A stretch of 64,000 nt of DNA from Pseudomonas lundensis (lineage in GTDB: Bacteria > Pseudomonadota > Gammaproteobacteria > Pseudomonadales > Pseudomonadaceae), in NCBI RefSeq assembly GCF_001042985.1, contig NZ_JYKY01000014.1:1-64000 (forward strand), written 5' to 3'. The position numbers and the translations under genes are program-made. The notes beneath the pieces were generated by a model. The model was not told the origin of the DNA and did not search any database. It saw only the letters and a list, made by a program, of their open reading frames with translations. Below, in pieces: positions 19,187 to 27,917 of this stretch; the first letter of the stretch is position 1; each line of letters begins with the position of its first letter.

Positions 19187-21313
19187 ATGAATAAGTACCT
19201 GTTCTCCAGCCTTTGCCTGCTGGCCGTCACCGCTGCGCAAGCGGACGACACTGCACCGTCCTTGATGCTGCCTGCCGCGACCATCACAGCCCCTGAAGCC
19301 GATGATTCCCACATCGACCTCAAGACCGCCACGTCTACCGGTTCGCGCCTGAACCTCAACAGCCTGCAAACCCCGGCCAGTGTCGAAAACCTGACCGGCG
19401 CGCAGATCCGGGCCCGTGGCGATCGCAGCGTTCAAGACGCCGTGACCCGCACCACCGGCATCAGCAACACCGGCACACCGGGTAACGGCGGCTCTGCCTA
19501 CTCGGCCCGCGGTTTCGTCGGCGAAGGCTCGGTCATGCAGCTGTATGACGGCGTGCGCCTGTACAGCGGCGCAGGCACCGTGACCTTCCCGGTTGACGAT
19601 TGGTCTGTGGAACGCATCGACGTCCTGCGCGGCCCGGCGTCCGTGCTGTATGGCGAAGGCGCGACAGGCGCGGTGATCAACGTGATCCCGAAAAAACCGT
19701 TCAGTGGCGACATCGAAAACCACGTGCGCATCGGCTACGGTTCCTATGACACCCGACAACAAGCGCTGGACAGCGGCGGCTCACTGACCGACACCCTGAG
19801 CTACCGGTTGAACATCAACCACACTCAAAGCAACGGCTGGATCGACCATGGCGATTCAGAAAACACCTTCATCAGCGCCGCCCTGCGCTGGCAGGCCACG
19901 GATGACCTGGCCTTCACGCTGAGCCACGACTACGGCGACCAGCAACCGCAAAACGACTTTGGCGTGCCGTTGATCAACGGCCGTTACCACAAGGGTCTGC
20001 GCGACAAAAACTACAACGTGCGCGACGCCAAACTGCACTACAACGATCAGTGGACGCGCCTGAACACCGAATGGCAGCTCAGCGACACCCTGAGCGCCAG
20101 CAACGAACTGTATTACTTGAAAGCCCAGCGGCGCTGGCAGAACGCCGAAAACCATGCGTGGGACCAGGCCAGCCAAAGCCTGTTGCGTAGCGGTTTTTTC
20201 AGCATCAAGCACGATCAGGAACAACTTGGTGACCGTCAGACCTTCACCCTCAATCACGACCTGTTCGGCCTCAACAGCAAAACCCTGGTGGGCATGGACT
20301 ACAACCGCATCCACTTCAGCCTGCACAGCAATGCGCCGTATGACGATGTCGCCCCCAACGGCCAACCTGTCGATCTGTACCACCCGAACCGGGGCCAGTT
20401 CGAGAGTGCTTCGCCGTACCGCGACCAATTCACCAGCACGACGCAGCAGGTGTCGCTGTTCGCCGAAAACCGCACTGAGCTGACCGACCAACTGTCGCTG
20501 GTCACCGGCGTGCGCCGCGACATCGTGCACCTGGATCGCGATGATTTCGCCGAAAACGGCGACACCACCCGCAGTGACCGTGGCCTGTCCGCCAACAGCT
20601 GGAAAGTCGGCCTGGTCTATGAACTGACCCCGGACATGTCGCTCTACGCCCAGCAGGCCACCAGCGTGGATGGCGTCGGCGGGTTGATCAGCCTGAGTCA
20701 GAGCCAGCAAGACTACGGTCTGGCCCGTGCGCGTCAGACCGAGGTCGGTTTCAAGCAGATGTTCTGGGACCAGCGGGGCGAATGGACGCTGGCGGCGTAT
20801 CACATTGTCAAAAAGGATTTGCTGACCACTGACCCCGCGAACGTCACTCGCACCCTGCAAGTGGGCGAGCAATCGTCAAACGGTCTGGAAGCCAGCCTCG
20901 ACCTGCAACTGCCGAATCGCTGGGCGCTGCAAGCCAACGCCTCGATCGTGCGGGCGCAATACGACACGTTCAACGAAGACGGCGTGTCGCGCAAAGGCAA
21001 CCGCCCCACCGACGTCCCCCGTCGCACCGCCAACCTGTGGGTGAGCAAGGTCATCACCGACGACGTGAACGCAGGCGCCGGAGTGCGCTATGTCGATGCG
21101 CGTTACGCCGACACGGCCAACAGCGTCGAACTGCCGAGCTACACCGTGGTAGACGCCACGGTGAGCTGGCACGCCCTGCCGAACACCACCCTGGGCGTGC
21201 GGTTGAATAATTTGTTTAATCGCCAGTACGCCGTAACCCAATACAATGGCGGCCAGCAATGGATCATGGGCGAGCCGCGCTCGTTCTTTGTGACGGCCGA
21301 TTACGCCTTTTAA
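19187..21313 (+). CDS. TonB-dependent siderophore-type receptor (substrate unknown)
   Basis: An outer-membrane receptor of 708 residues. The signal peptide is MNKYLFSSLCLLAVTAAQA. A plug domain follows with TPASVENLTGAQIRARGDRS, YSARGFVGEGSVMQLYDGVR and DVLRGPASVLYGEGATGAVIN. A 22-strand barrel ends in SFFVTADYAF with a terminal Phe. It belongs to the TIGR01783-type siderophore receptors (FhuA/FpvA relatives) and lacks an N-terminal signalling domain, so it should not control a sigma factor. The ATG at 19187 begins the signal peptide; the frame is open 22 codons further upstream. An ABC importer follows 18 bp after the stop, so the two almost certainly share a ligand. Confidence 0.9.
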   Translation: MNKYLFSSLCLLAVTAAQADDTAPSLMLPAATITAPEADDSHIDLKTATSTGSRLNLNSLQTPASVENLTGAQIRARGDRSVQDAVTRTTGISNTGTPGNGGSAYSARGFVGEGSVMQLYDGVRLYSGAGTVTFPVDDWSVERIDVLRGPASVLYGEGATGAVINVIPKKPFSGDIENHVRIGYGSYDTRQQALDSGGSLTDTLSYRLNINHTQSNGWIDHGDSENTFISAALRWQATDDLAFTLSHDYGDQQPQNDFGVPLINGRYHKGLRDKNYNVRDAKLHYNDQWTRLNTEWQLSDTLSASNELYYLKAQRRWQNAENHAWDQASQSLLRSGFFSIKHDQEQLGDRQTFTLNHDLFGLNSKTLVGMDYNRIHFSLHSNAPYDDVAPNGQPVDLYHPNRGQFESASPYRDQFTSTTQQVSLFAENRTELTDQLSLVTGVRRDIVHLDRDDFAENGDTTRSDRGLSANSWKVGLVYELTPDMSLYAQQATSVDGVGGLISLSQSQQDYGLARARQTEVGFKQMFWDQRGEWTLAAYHIVKKDLLTTDPANVTRTLQVGEQSSNGLEASLDLQLPNRWALQANASIVRAQYDTFNEDGVSRKGNRPTDVPRRTANLWVSKVITDDVNAGAGVRYVDARYADTANSVELPSYTVVDATVSWHALPNTTLGVRLNNLFNRQYAVTQYNGGQQWIMGEPRSFFVTADYAF

Positions 21314-21331
21314 CGTTTGACCTGGACCCTT

Positions 21332-22120
21332 ATGCCGCGCCTCACCCTCACGCAACTCGCCTGGTCCCCCCTGGGGCACGGTCATTGTCATCACCAGTTC
21401 CACCTGCGTGACGCCAACCTGCACGTGGCCGCCGGCGAGTTCGTGGGGTTGATCGGGCCCAATGGCAGCGGCAAAACCAGCCTGCTGCGGTGCGCCTACC
21501 GCTTCAGCAAGCCCGAGGCCGGCACCGTTCACCTTGGGCAACACAACCTCTGGCAACAATCCCCCCGCTGGAGCGCGCAACGCATCGCCGTGGTGTTGCA
21601 AGAATTCCCCGATGCCTTTGGCCTGACCGTCGATGAAGTGGTCGCCATGGGCCGCACCCCGCACAAAGGGCTGTTTGACGGCGACACTGTCACCGACCGC
21701 CAGTTGGCGCAAAACGCCCTCGCGTCCGTGGGCTTGCAGGGCTTTGAAGACCACGCGTTTGCCACCCTGTCGGGCGGTGAAAAACAGCGCGTGATTCTGG
21801 CCCGCGCCCTGACCCAGCAACCGGACCTGCTGATCCTCGACGAGCCGACCAATCACCTCGACCCGCGCTATCAACTGCAACTGCTGCAATTGGTTAAACG
21901 CCTGAACATCGGCACCCTCGCCAGCATCCATGACCTGAACCTCGCCGCCGCTTTTTGCGACCGCCTGTATGTGATCGACCACGGCAAAATCGTTGCCAGC
22001 GGCACGCCTCGCGAGGTGCTGACCGTCACCCTGCTGCGCGAGGTGTTTGGCGTCGACGCCCTGATCGATGAACATCCGCTGGCCGGCTACCCGCGCATCA
22101 CCTGGATAACCCAACCATGA
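21332..22120 (+). CDS. ABC transporter ATP-binding protein, FecE/BtuD type
   Basis: ATPase subunit of a metal-chelate/vitamin importer. The 262-residue protein has Walker A GPNGSGKTS, the Q-loop around VVLQEFPDAFGLTVDEVV, signature LSGGEKQR, Walker B LLILDEPTNHLD and the H-switch in SIHDLNLAA. These are all typical of the FecE/FhuC/BtuD group. I use the ATG at 21332; a TTG lies five codons earlier. It overlaps the binding-protein gene by 4 bp. Gene order receptor-ATPase-binding protein-permease suggests one operon. Confidence 0.9.
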   Translation: MPRLTLTQLAWSPLGHGHCHHQFHLRDANLHVAAGEFVGLIGPNGSGKTSLLRCAYRFSKPEAGTVHLGQHNLWQQSPRWSAQRIAVVLQEFPDAFGLTVDEVVAMGRTPHKGLFDGDTVTDRQLAQNALASVGLQGFEDHAFATLSGGEKQRVILARALTQQPDLLILDEPTNHLDPRYQLQLLQLVKRLNIGTLASIHDLNLAAAFCDRLYVIDHGKIVASGTPREVLTVTLLREVFGVDALIDEHPLAGYPRITWITQP

Positions 22121-23067
22121 ACCTGATCCGCCTCGTTCTCTGCGTCTGCGCTGTGTTCGGCACTCAACTGGCCCAGGCCGACGCCACCCGCTACCCGCTG
22201 ACGATCCAAAGCTGCAACCGTGACGTGACCTTCAATGAAGCCCCCAAGCATGCCGTCAGTCATGACATCAACATGACGCACATGATGCTGGCCCTCGGGC
22301 TGAAGCCGCACATGACCGGTTACAGCGGCATCAGCGGCTGGAAGGCCGTCACCCCGCAAATGAAGGTGATCCTCGACGGCCTGCCCGAACTGGCGAGCAA
22401 GTACCCGTCCGTTGAAACGTTGCTCAATGCCAATGTGGATTTCTTCTTTGCCGGCTGGGACTACGGCATGCGTGTGGGCGGCGACCTGACTCCCCAGACC
22501 CTGACACCGCTGGGCATCAATGTGTACGAGCTGACCGAGTCTTGCGCGTTTGTCATGAAGCGCCCGCCAGCCAGCATGGAAGACACCTACAACGACCTGC
22601 GCAACCTCGGCAAAATCTTCGACGTGCAGGACCGTGCCAACGCGCTGATTGCTCACATGCAGCAAGAAATTTCTGAGGTGCAAAAGACCCTTCCCGCCTC
22701 AAAACCGCGGGTCTTCCTGTATGACAGCGGTGAAGACCGCGCCATGACCAGCGGCCGTCTGGGCATCCCGCACGCGCTGATTGAAGCGGCAGGCGGTAAC
22801 GACATCCTCAGCGACATCGACGCCAGCTGGACGCGCATCAACTGGGAAACCGTGGTCGAACGTAATCCCGAGGTGATCGTGATCGTCGACTACAGCGAAG
22901 TGACGGCCGAACAGAAACAGCGCTTCCTGGAAACCCACCCCGCGCTGCAATCGGTGGACGCAATCCGTCACAAACGCTTCATCGTCATCCCCTACGTCCA
23001 GGCCACGCCGGGTATCGACAACGTGCTGGCCATCCAGACCCTGGCCAAAGGCTTTCATCCGCAATGA
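22117..23067 (+). CDS. ABC transporter periplasmic substrate-binding protein, FepB/BtuF-like
   Basis: A 316-residue class III binding protein with signal peptide LIRLVLCVCAVFGTQLAQA. The fold signature of two lobes joined by a long helix is visible in sequence order (PKHAVSHDINMTHMMLALGL; NANVDFFFAGWDYGM; LIEAAGGNDILSDID; NPEVIVIVDYS). The N-lobe has a distinctive Cys (IQSCNRDVTF) and a His/Met-rich stretch (HDINMTHMM) that I would not expect in a standard ferrichrome binder. The substrate could be a ferric siderophore, a corrinoid or another metal complex. It overlaps both neighbours by 4 bp. Confidence 0.85.
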   Translation: MNLIRLVLCVCAVFGTQLAQADATRYPLTIQSCNRDVTFNEAPKHAVSHDINMTHMMLALGLKPHMTGYSGISGWKAVTPQMKVILDGLPELASKYPSVETLLNANVDFFFAGWDYGMRVGGDLTPQTLTPLGINVYELTESCAFVMKRPPASMEDTYNDLRNLGKIFDVQDRANALIAHMQQEISEVQKTLPASKPRVFLYDSGEDRAMTSGRLGIPHALIEAAGGNDILSDIDASWTRINWETVVERNPEVIVIVDYSEVTAEQKQRFLETHPALQSVDAIRHKRFIVIPYVQATPGIDNVLAIQTLAKGFHPQ

Positions 23068-24074
23068 TGGCGCGTCGCTATGCGCTATTGCTGTTGGGGC
23101 TGGGCGCTGTGCTGCTGGTTTCGTGCGTCGTGTCGCTTGGGTTCGGCCCGGCGCGGGTGCCCGTGGACGTGGTGTGGCACATCGTGCTGCACAAGCTGTT
23201 CGGGATTGGCGAGGTGAACTGGAGCGCCGGGCAGGAACACATCGTGTGGCTGATACGGGTGCCGCGCATGCTGCTGGGTGCGCTGGTCGGGGCCGGGCTG
23301 GCCTTGATCGGCGCGGTGCTGCAAGCCGTGACCCGCAACCCGCTGGCGGACCCGCACCTGCTGGGCGTCACAAGCGGCGCCACCTTAGGCGCCGTGATCG
23401 TGGTGCTGCACGTGGGCGAGATCATCGGTTTACTGACCCTGCCCATCGCGGCCTTTATTGGCGCGTTGCTGAGCATGCTGCTGGTATTGGTCATCGCCAG
23501 CCGTCAGGGCCGACTGGACAGTGACCGCCTGCTGTTATGCGGCGTGGCGGTGTCGTTTGTGATGATGGCCGTGGCCAACACCTTGCTGTTTTTGGGCGAC
23601 CACCGCGCCAGTTCCGCCGTGCTGTTCTGGATGCTCGGCGGTCTGGGGCTGGCGCGCTGGGAACTGCTGGCCATCCCCGGCGCCAGCGTGTTGCTGGGGC
23701 TGGTGCTGCTGTTGGGCATGGCCCGCCCGCTGAATGCCCTGATGGCGGGCGAACAAACCGCCGTCACCCTCGGCCTGAATGCACGCAACGTGCGCCTGCG
23801 GGTGTTTCTGATCGCCTCGCTAATGACCGGCGTACTGGTGGCCATCAGCGGTTCGATTGGTTTTGTCGGCTTGATGATCCCGCACATTGCCCGCCGTCTG
23901 GTGGGTGCAGAACATCGCCGCTTGCTGCCGGTCTCAGCGCTGCTGGGCAGTGTGTTTCTGGTCTGGGTCGACGTCGCGGCCCGCACCCTGATCGCCCCTG
24001 AAGACCTGCCCATCGGCGTGGCGACGGCGGCGATTGGCGGGTTGTTTTTTATTGGCCTGATGCGCAAACGCTAA
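23064..24074 (+). CDS. FecCD-family ABC transporter permease
   Basis: Inner-membrane channel subunit of the same importer, 336 residues with about ten hydrophobic helices. The family hallmarks are RVPRMLLGALVGAGLALIGAVLQAVTRNPLADPHLLGVTSGA and the ATPase-contacting GSIGFVGLMIPHIARRLVGAEHR loop near the C-terminus. A single permease gene implies a homodimer as in BtuC2D2. Its stop codon overlaps the stop of the convergent DUF4329 gene by 4 bp, leaving no room for a terminator. Confidence 0.92.
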   Translation: MMARRYALLLLGLGAVLLVSCVVSLGFGPARVPVDVVWHIVLHKLFGIGEVNWSAGQEHIVWLIRVPRMLLGALVGAGLALIGAVLQAVTRNPLADPHLLGVTSGATLGAVIVVLHVGEIIGLLTLPIAAFIGALLSMLLVLVIASRQGRLDSDRLLLCGVAVSFVMMAVANTLLFLGDHRASSAVLFWMLGGLGLARWELLAIPGASVLLGLVLLLGMARPLNALMAGEQTAVTLGLNARNVRLRVFLIASLMTGVLVAISGSIGFVGLMIPHIARRLVGAEHRRLLPVSALLGSVFLVWVDVAARTLIAPEDLPIGVATAAIGGLFFIGLMRKR

Positions 24075-27000
24075 AGCTCGTCATGCCAGGGCGCGGAAGG
24101 CGTGTCCGCGCCGTTGGTGGGCACCAGTTGCACCTTGCGAGGATCGTCCCACTCGAACAACCCCGGTGCAGGCTCGATGTTGATCGTCAAGGTGTGCTGC
24201 ACCTCGCCCTTGTTCGGCCAAGTGCGGCTGACCGTAATCACGCTCAGTTGCCCCGTATTGAGAACGCGGGTCAGCAGCTCGACGGGCTTTTGAGGCTCGG
24301 GCGCCTTTTCGTAGTAACGGCGAGTGGTGCGGTCAGGTTCATAGTTCTCGGCAAAGTACCCCTCATAGGTCAGGTTTGAGCCGCTGATGGACTCACACAG
24401 TTGCTGCGTCGCCAGGGTCGCGCCGCGCCGGTATTTGAGCAGGCCGCCATCATTGGTCGAGTGGTAGATCACCTCAAAACTGTTGTCACTGTCATAGGTT
24501 TTTAGCAGGCGGGTGGCGTAGCAAATATCCACTGGCCAGAACATGTTGTTCAGCAAGTTATTTTCAAGCGCGCTGTAACCCGCCTGCGATGAATACGCCC
24601 GCGAAAACAGCAGGTGCTTGCGCGAGTACCCGGCGGCAAACAGCGGCACCGGGTGTAACTGGCCGTCCACGTGCTTGTGGGTGAACAGCAGGGTTTGCGG
24701 CGCATTGGCCACTTCCCCGCCCGAGTTCGGCTCAATGGCGACATAGGTGTTGTAGTCGGCCTTGCCCAGAATGGCGGCGACCACATTCAACTGGTTGGGG
24801 TGCGGGATGTGCGCGTGCACATAGCGGGCGGCGTCATCGGGGTGGGCAAACACCGGGCTGAGCGGGAAGCGCCGGGTGGCCGGAAACGGCATCGCCGCCG
24901 CCTTTTTATAAGGCACCCACTGTTGCGTAATGTGCCCCGGTGCATTCCACAGGGCGCTCTTTATTACGACCTCCAGTTGGCCGTTGGCCGCCACCTGATG
25001 CACGTACTCCGTCACGTGCAATTCACCGTTCAGGATCTGCGTCAGTAACGGGCGGCCCCAAGAACCAAACAGACCGGAGGTCAGCTGTGCCCACAGGTTG
25101 ACCGGCACATAGCTGAGCAACGCGCCGTCGTTAGTCGACAGGTACAGCGGCACGTCGCCCGTGAACGCGCCCCGCTGCTGTTTGACCAGGTTCACCAGAC
25201 CCAGCGCGTCGGCAAAATCGTCAGGGGTCACAAACCCCAGCAGCGTATTGAGGTTGCGCACGTCCTTCACGTGCGAGGGTGATGAGAAATACGTCGCGGG
25301 CGTTCCCAGGTAAACCCCATGGATTTTGAAATCCCCGGGCAGTGTGTTGTCGCGTTCGGAGGGTTTGCGGGGGAACACCCGATCCAGCCCCAGACCGCCA
25401 CCTTCGAGCGGGTACGTCGCGACAAACTCTTCGCTGTGAACACTCTTGAGAATAAAACCGAACTGGCGCTTCGTGCGCGCCCCCATGCGGTGGTGGGCAT
25501 AGCGCGCCGCATCCTGCGCCTGGGTAAACACCGGGCTTAAGGCGGGCTGCTCGGTCGCCAGTGGCACGGGTGCCGGTTCAGGTGAAGGCTTCCAGTGGGT
25601 CGTGACCTTGCCCGGATTGCCCCAAAGAGTGTTGCCTTCCACCACATACAAATCACCGGTGCGCACGATCTGCCCCACGTATTCGGTGGCCTTGAGCGTA
25701 TGCGTGCGCAACTTGAGTTGCAGCGCGTTGTGCCGCACGTTTTCAGGGTTGCTCACCGGGGGGGCGACGCGAGCAAGGAATTTCTTTTCCCGGTCAGTGC
25801 CACTGGGCACGTATTTGAGCAACGCGCCTTGCGGGGTCGACAGAAAGCGCACCGGCGCCCAGTCACGGTCCTGGATGGCGGCACACACTTCATGGGGTTC
25901 AAGCATGTCCGCGTAGAGCTGTTGTTCGACACCCGGCGGCAACAACATCGAGTCTTGCGGCCGATGAGAATGGTAAAAACCCACAATGGTTCCGCCCGTG
26001 GGGGTCAGGTCAAGGCGTTCAGCGGGGATGATGCCGTAAGGATCAAAGGTCTCACCGCGACCCGCCAACGGCTCGGTGGCCACAAAGCGCTGGTCGAGGC
26101 GCTGAAATATCAATCCTCCGAAGATACGGTCCGCATTCGGTGACTTTTTAATCTTGCGGTGAACATAACGGGCAGCGTCATCCATCGTTAAAAAAGACGG
26201 GCTCAAGGCCCTGCGACTCAGGCGCGCATAAGGCGTCCAGTGTTGATCGACCGTGCCTGGCACCCCCCACAGATCGCTGTGGTACAGCACCTTCAGCGTC
26301 CCCATTTGCGCCAGCCGATGGACATAGGCCGTCGGGGTAACGTGGCCGCCCAGCAGGTCACGCTTGATCGCCAGCCCACCCCCTTCTGCCTGGCTGAGCG
26401 TTCGCACATAGGGCTCTTCGGCCAACGTGCTGGACGGTTGATACTCAAGCAAGGCGCCGTCACGCACCGTGATGTAGAGGGGCAGCGGTGCCACATCCCG
26501 CCCAAACCGAAGGGCCAGCGACATGCGAATGCTTTGCGCCATGGCGTTAGGCTCGACGAAACGCTTGTAGACCTGACGCTGCTGCGCGGGCACCTGATCC
26601 GGCGCGTGATACAGGTTGTCGCAGTAATACTGGGCCACCACTTCCAGATTACGGGGGATGACCACAGCCCCCGCTGCGTTAAGCGTGAACACGGCGTCAG
26701 GCTTGAACAGGTGTTCAGCGCCGGGCACGGGCTCAGTCGCCAGGTATTGCGCCTGATCCTTGTATTTGAGGAGGTAGCCGAACTGCTGTTCAGGTTGTTG
26801 GTACATGCGCAGCCGAGTGTATTTCACCGCATCCAGCAGGCTTGAAAACACAGGGCTGTAGGCCGGTTGCTGAATCTGCTTGTTCGGTGCCTGAGGAAGC
26901 GTCGCCGGGTTGTAAATCTTAAAGTCCGCGTCGACCTTTCCGACTTTCCAGCCCCAGATGTCATTGGTTTGAATCACGCTGAGTTCACCAACAGCCGCCA

Positions 27001-27571
27001 ACTCATGCACGTAACTGATCAACTGTTTGGCTCGGACCAAACCTTTCTGATACCCCTCCACCAGCGCGGCCTCTTGCTCGGACCCGCTGGGCACATATTT
27101 GATCAGCGAACCATTGAGGCCCGACAAATAGCCTACGCGTGCGAACCCGCGCATGCCCACGGTGAACACCACATCGGGGGGTGAGAAGAAGTTCATCGAC
27201 GTCTCGACCGACTCTTTTGACCACTGCGCAAAATACCGCTTCACCTCGGCGTAGTTATTGGGGTGCGAGTGATAGAACGCATGGCAGGTATAACCGGGGG
27301 GGTGCAAAAAATTATTGTCGGCGTCTGTCGACAGCACCAACTCGTGAGAGAACATCCTGCTCTGGCCCTTGACGGGTAACGTGGCGAAAAACTTCCCGTC
27401 GTGACGTTGCAGGATGACTCCGCCGTACTCACCCTCACGTCGATCGCCAATCATTTCGTGGGCGAAGCGGGCCGCATCATCGGCATACGCAAACGCCGGG
27501 CTTAAGGCGGGCAGGGGCACCGTTTTCGCGGCCGTGCCGCGTTCGATGCGTTCGTGGAAAAATTGGCTCAC
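24071..27571 (-). CDS. Protein of five tandem DUF4329 (JAB/JAMM-like) repeats
   Basis: About 1166 residues with no signal peptide or membrane segment. Five repeats of 213-226 residues begin near 23, 236, 454, 676 and 902, each with a LSPxFxxxDDAARYxH-like opening (the second is divergent). Each ends in a YVHxLAxxGxLxV..LWG.PG motif; the last copy is divergent. Repeat 1 carries a JAMM-like set: E48 in EYGG, H101-S-H103-P, and S130-P-P-D133. Repeat 3 keeps only HSH; repeats 2, 4 and 5 have lost the metal ligands. I choose the GTG at 27571, with AGGAGA six bases before it; the GTG at 27577 is too close to that site. Known: DUF4329 occurs in polymorphic-toxin settings. Inference: one active isopeptidase-like domain plus four binding or structural copies. 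Confidence 0.6.
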   Translation of the reverse strand: MSQFFHERIERGTAAKTVPLPALSPAFAYADDAARFAHEMIGDRREGEYGGVILQRHDGKFFATLPVKGQSRMFSHELVLSTDADNNFLHPPGYTCHAFYHSHPNNYAEVKRYFAQWSKESVETSMNFFSPPDVVFTVGMRGFARVGYLSGLNGSLIKYVPSGSEQEAALVEGYQKGLVRAKQLISYVHELAAVGELSVIQTNDIWGWKVGKVDADFKIYNPATLPQAPNKQIQQPAYSPVFSSLLDAVKYTRLRMYQQPEQQFGYLLKYKDQAQYLATEPVPGAEHLFKPDAVFTLNAAGAVVIPRNLEVVAQYYCDNLYHAPDQVPAQQRQVYKRFVEPNAMAQSIRMSLALRFGRDVAPLPLYITVRDGALLEYQPSSTLAEEPYVRTLSQAEGGGLAIKRDLLGGHVTPTAYVHRLAQMGTLKVLYHSDLWGVPGTVDQHWTPYARLSRRALSPSFLTMDDAARYVHRKIKKSPNADRIFGGLIFQRLDQRFVATEPLAGRGETFDPYGIIPAERLDLTPTGGTIVGFYHSHRPQDSMLLPPGVEQQLYADMLEPHEVCAAIQDRDWAPVRFLSTPQGALLKYVPSGTDREKKFLARVAPPVSNPENVRHNALQLKLRTHTLKATEYVGQIVRTGDLYVVEGNTLWGNPGKVTTHWKPSPEPAPVPLATEQPALSPVFTQAQDAARYAHHRMGARTKRQFGFILKSVHSEEFVATYPLEGGGLGLDRVFPRKPSERDNTLPGDFKIHGVYLGTPATYFSSPSHVKDVRNLNTLLGFVTPDDFADALGLVNLVKQQRGAFTGDVPLYLSTNDGALLSYVPVNLWAQLTSGLFGSWGRPLLTQILNGELHVTEYVHQVAANGQLEVVIKSALWNAPGHITQQWVPYKKAAAMPFPATRRFPLSPVFAHPDDAARYVHAHIPHPNQLNVVAAILGKADYNTYVAIEPNSGGEVANAPQTLLFTHKHVDGQLHPVPLFAAGYSRKHLLFSRAYSSQAGYSALENNLLNNMFWPVDICYATRLLKTYDSDNSFEVIYHSTNDGGLLKYRRGATLATQQLCESISGSNLTYEGYFAENYEPDRTTRRYYEKAPEPQKPVELLTRVLNTGQLSVITVSRTWPNKGEVQHTLTINIEPAPGLFEWDDPRKVQLVPTNGADTPSAPWHDEL

Positions 27572-27796
27572 GTTCACTCTCCTGATTCAGATGATTTAGC
27601 GCAACGCGGTCGCGCTTCCACATCATCAGGAGCCACCCCGAAGGGAGGTCATATTTAAATAATAAAATCCCGCGCGTCCCACCCCCACCCCGTTCAGACG
27701 TCCCTTCGCCGCAGGCGCCTGCGCCGTGCCAGGCACCAAGGCGGCGCACCCGCGTGCACCGCGAGCCCTGACGGGCGCTCTGATGGTGCGAAAAAA

Positions 27797-27813
27797 AGCA
27801 CATTTTGTGTGCA
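27797..27813 (+). promoter_or_regulatory. NtrC-box-like site
   Basis: GCAC-ATTTTGT-GTGC (27798-27812) has the half-sites and 7-base spacing of the NtrC consensus GCAC-N7-GTGC, flanked by A on each side. It lies about 45 bases upstream of the sigma-54-like promoter of urtA, closer than usual for an enhancer. Confidence 0.5.
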
Positions 27814-27842
27814 AACCCCGGTTTCAGAGGCACCGACCAATC

Positions 27843-27858
27843 CGGCACAGCCCTTGCT
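27843..27858 (+). promoter_or_regulatory. Sigma-54-like promoter of the urt-ure operon
   Basis: CGGCACAGCCCTTGCT fits the -24/-12 consensus TGGCACG-N4-TTGCW with the invariant GG (27844-27845) and GC (27856-27857) ten bases apart. Transcription would begin roughly 12 bases downstream, leaving a ~50-base leader before urtA. Sigma-54 with NtrC control is the usual regulation of urea uptake in pseudomonads. Confidence 0.6.
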
Positions 27859-27917
27859 ATAGCCCTTGTCAGTGCAGGTATTGGCTCGCCAACCATCAGA
27901 ACTCTGGAGATCGCACC

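Larger units (their letters stand above)
27578..27917 (+). promoter_or_regulatory. Regulatory region upstream of urtA
   Basis: This 340-bp divergent spacer separates the DUF4329 gene from urtA. It holds the NtrC-like box and sigma-54-like promoter listed separately. I see no gene in it: the urtA frame is open through it from a GTG at 27726, but without signal peptide or family similarity. Confidence 0.6.

Noticed and set aside
20876..22114. 412-codon leftward frame opposite the TonB receptor and ABC ATPase
   Set aside because: It overlaps two genes with complete family motifs and shows no domain or ribosome site of its own.
24071..27571. Rhs/YD-repeat or CDI toxin
   Set aside because: The repeats are ~220-residue DUF4329 domains. 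No YD motifs, RVxxxxG core end, signal peptide or immunity gene were seen.
27726..27917. N-terminal extension of UrtA from GTG 27726
   Set aside because: The extension has no signal peptide and crosses the sigma-54-like promoter. The ATG at 27918 has a good ribosome site and starts a normal signal sequence.
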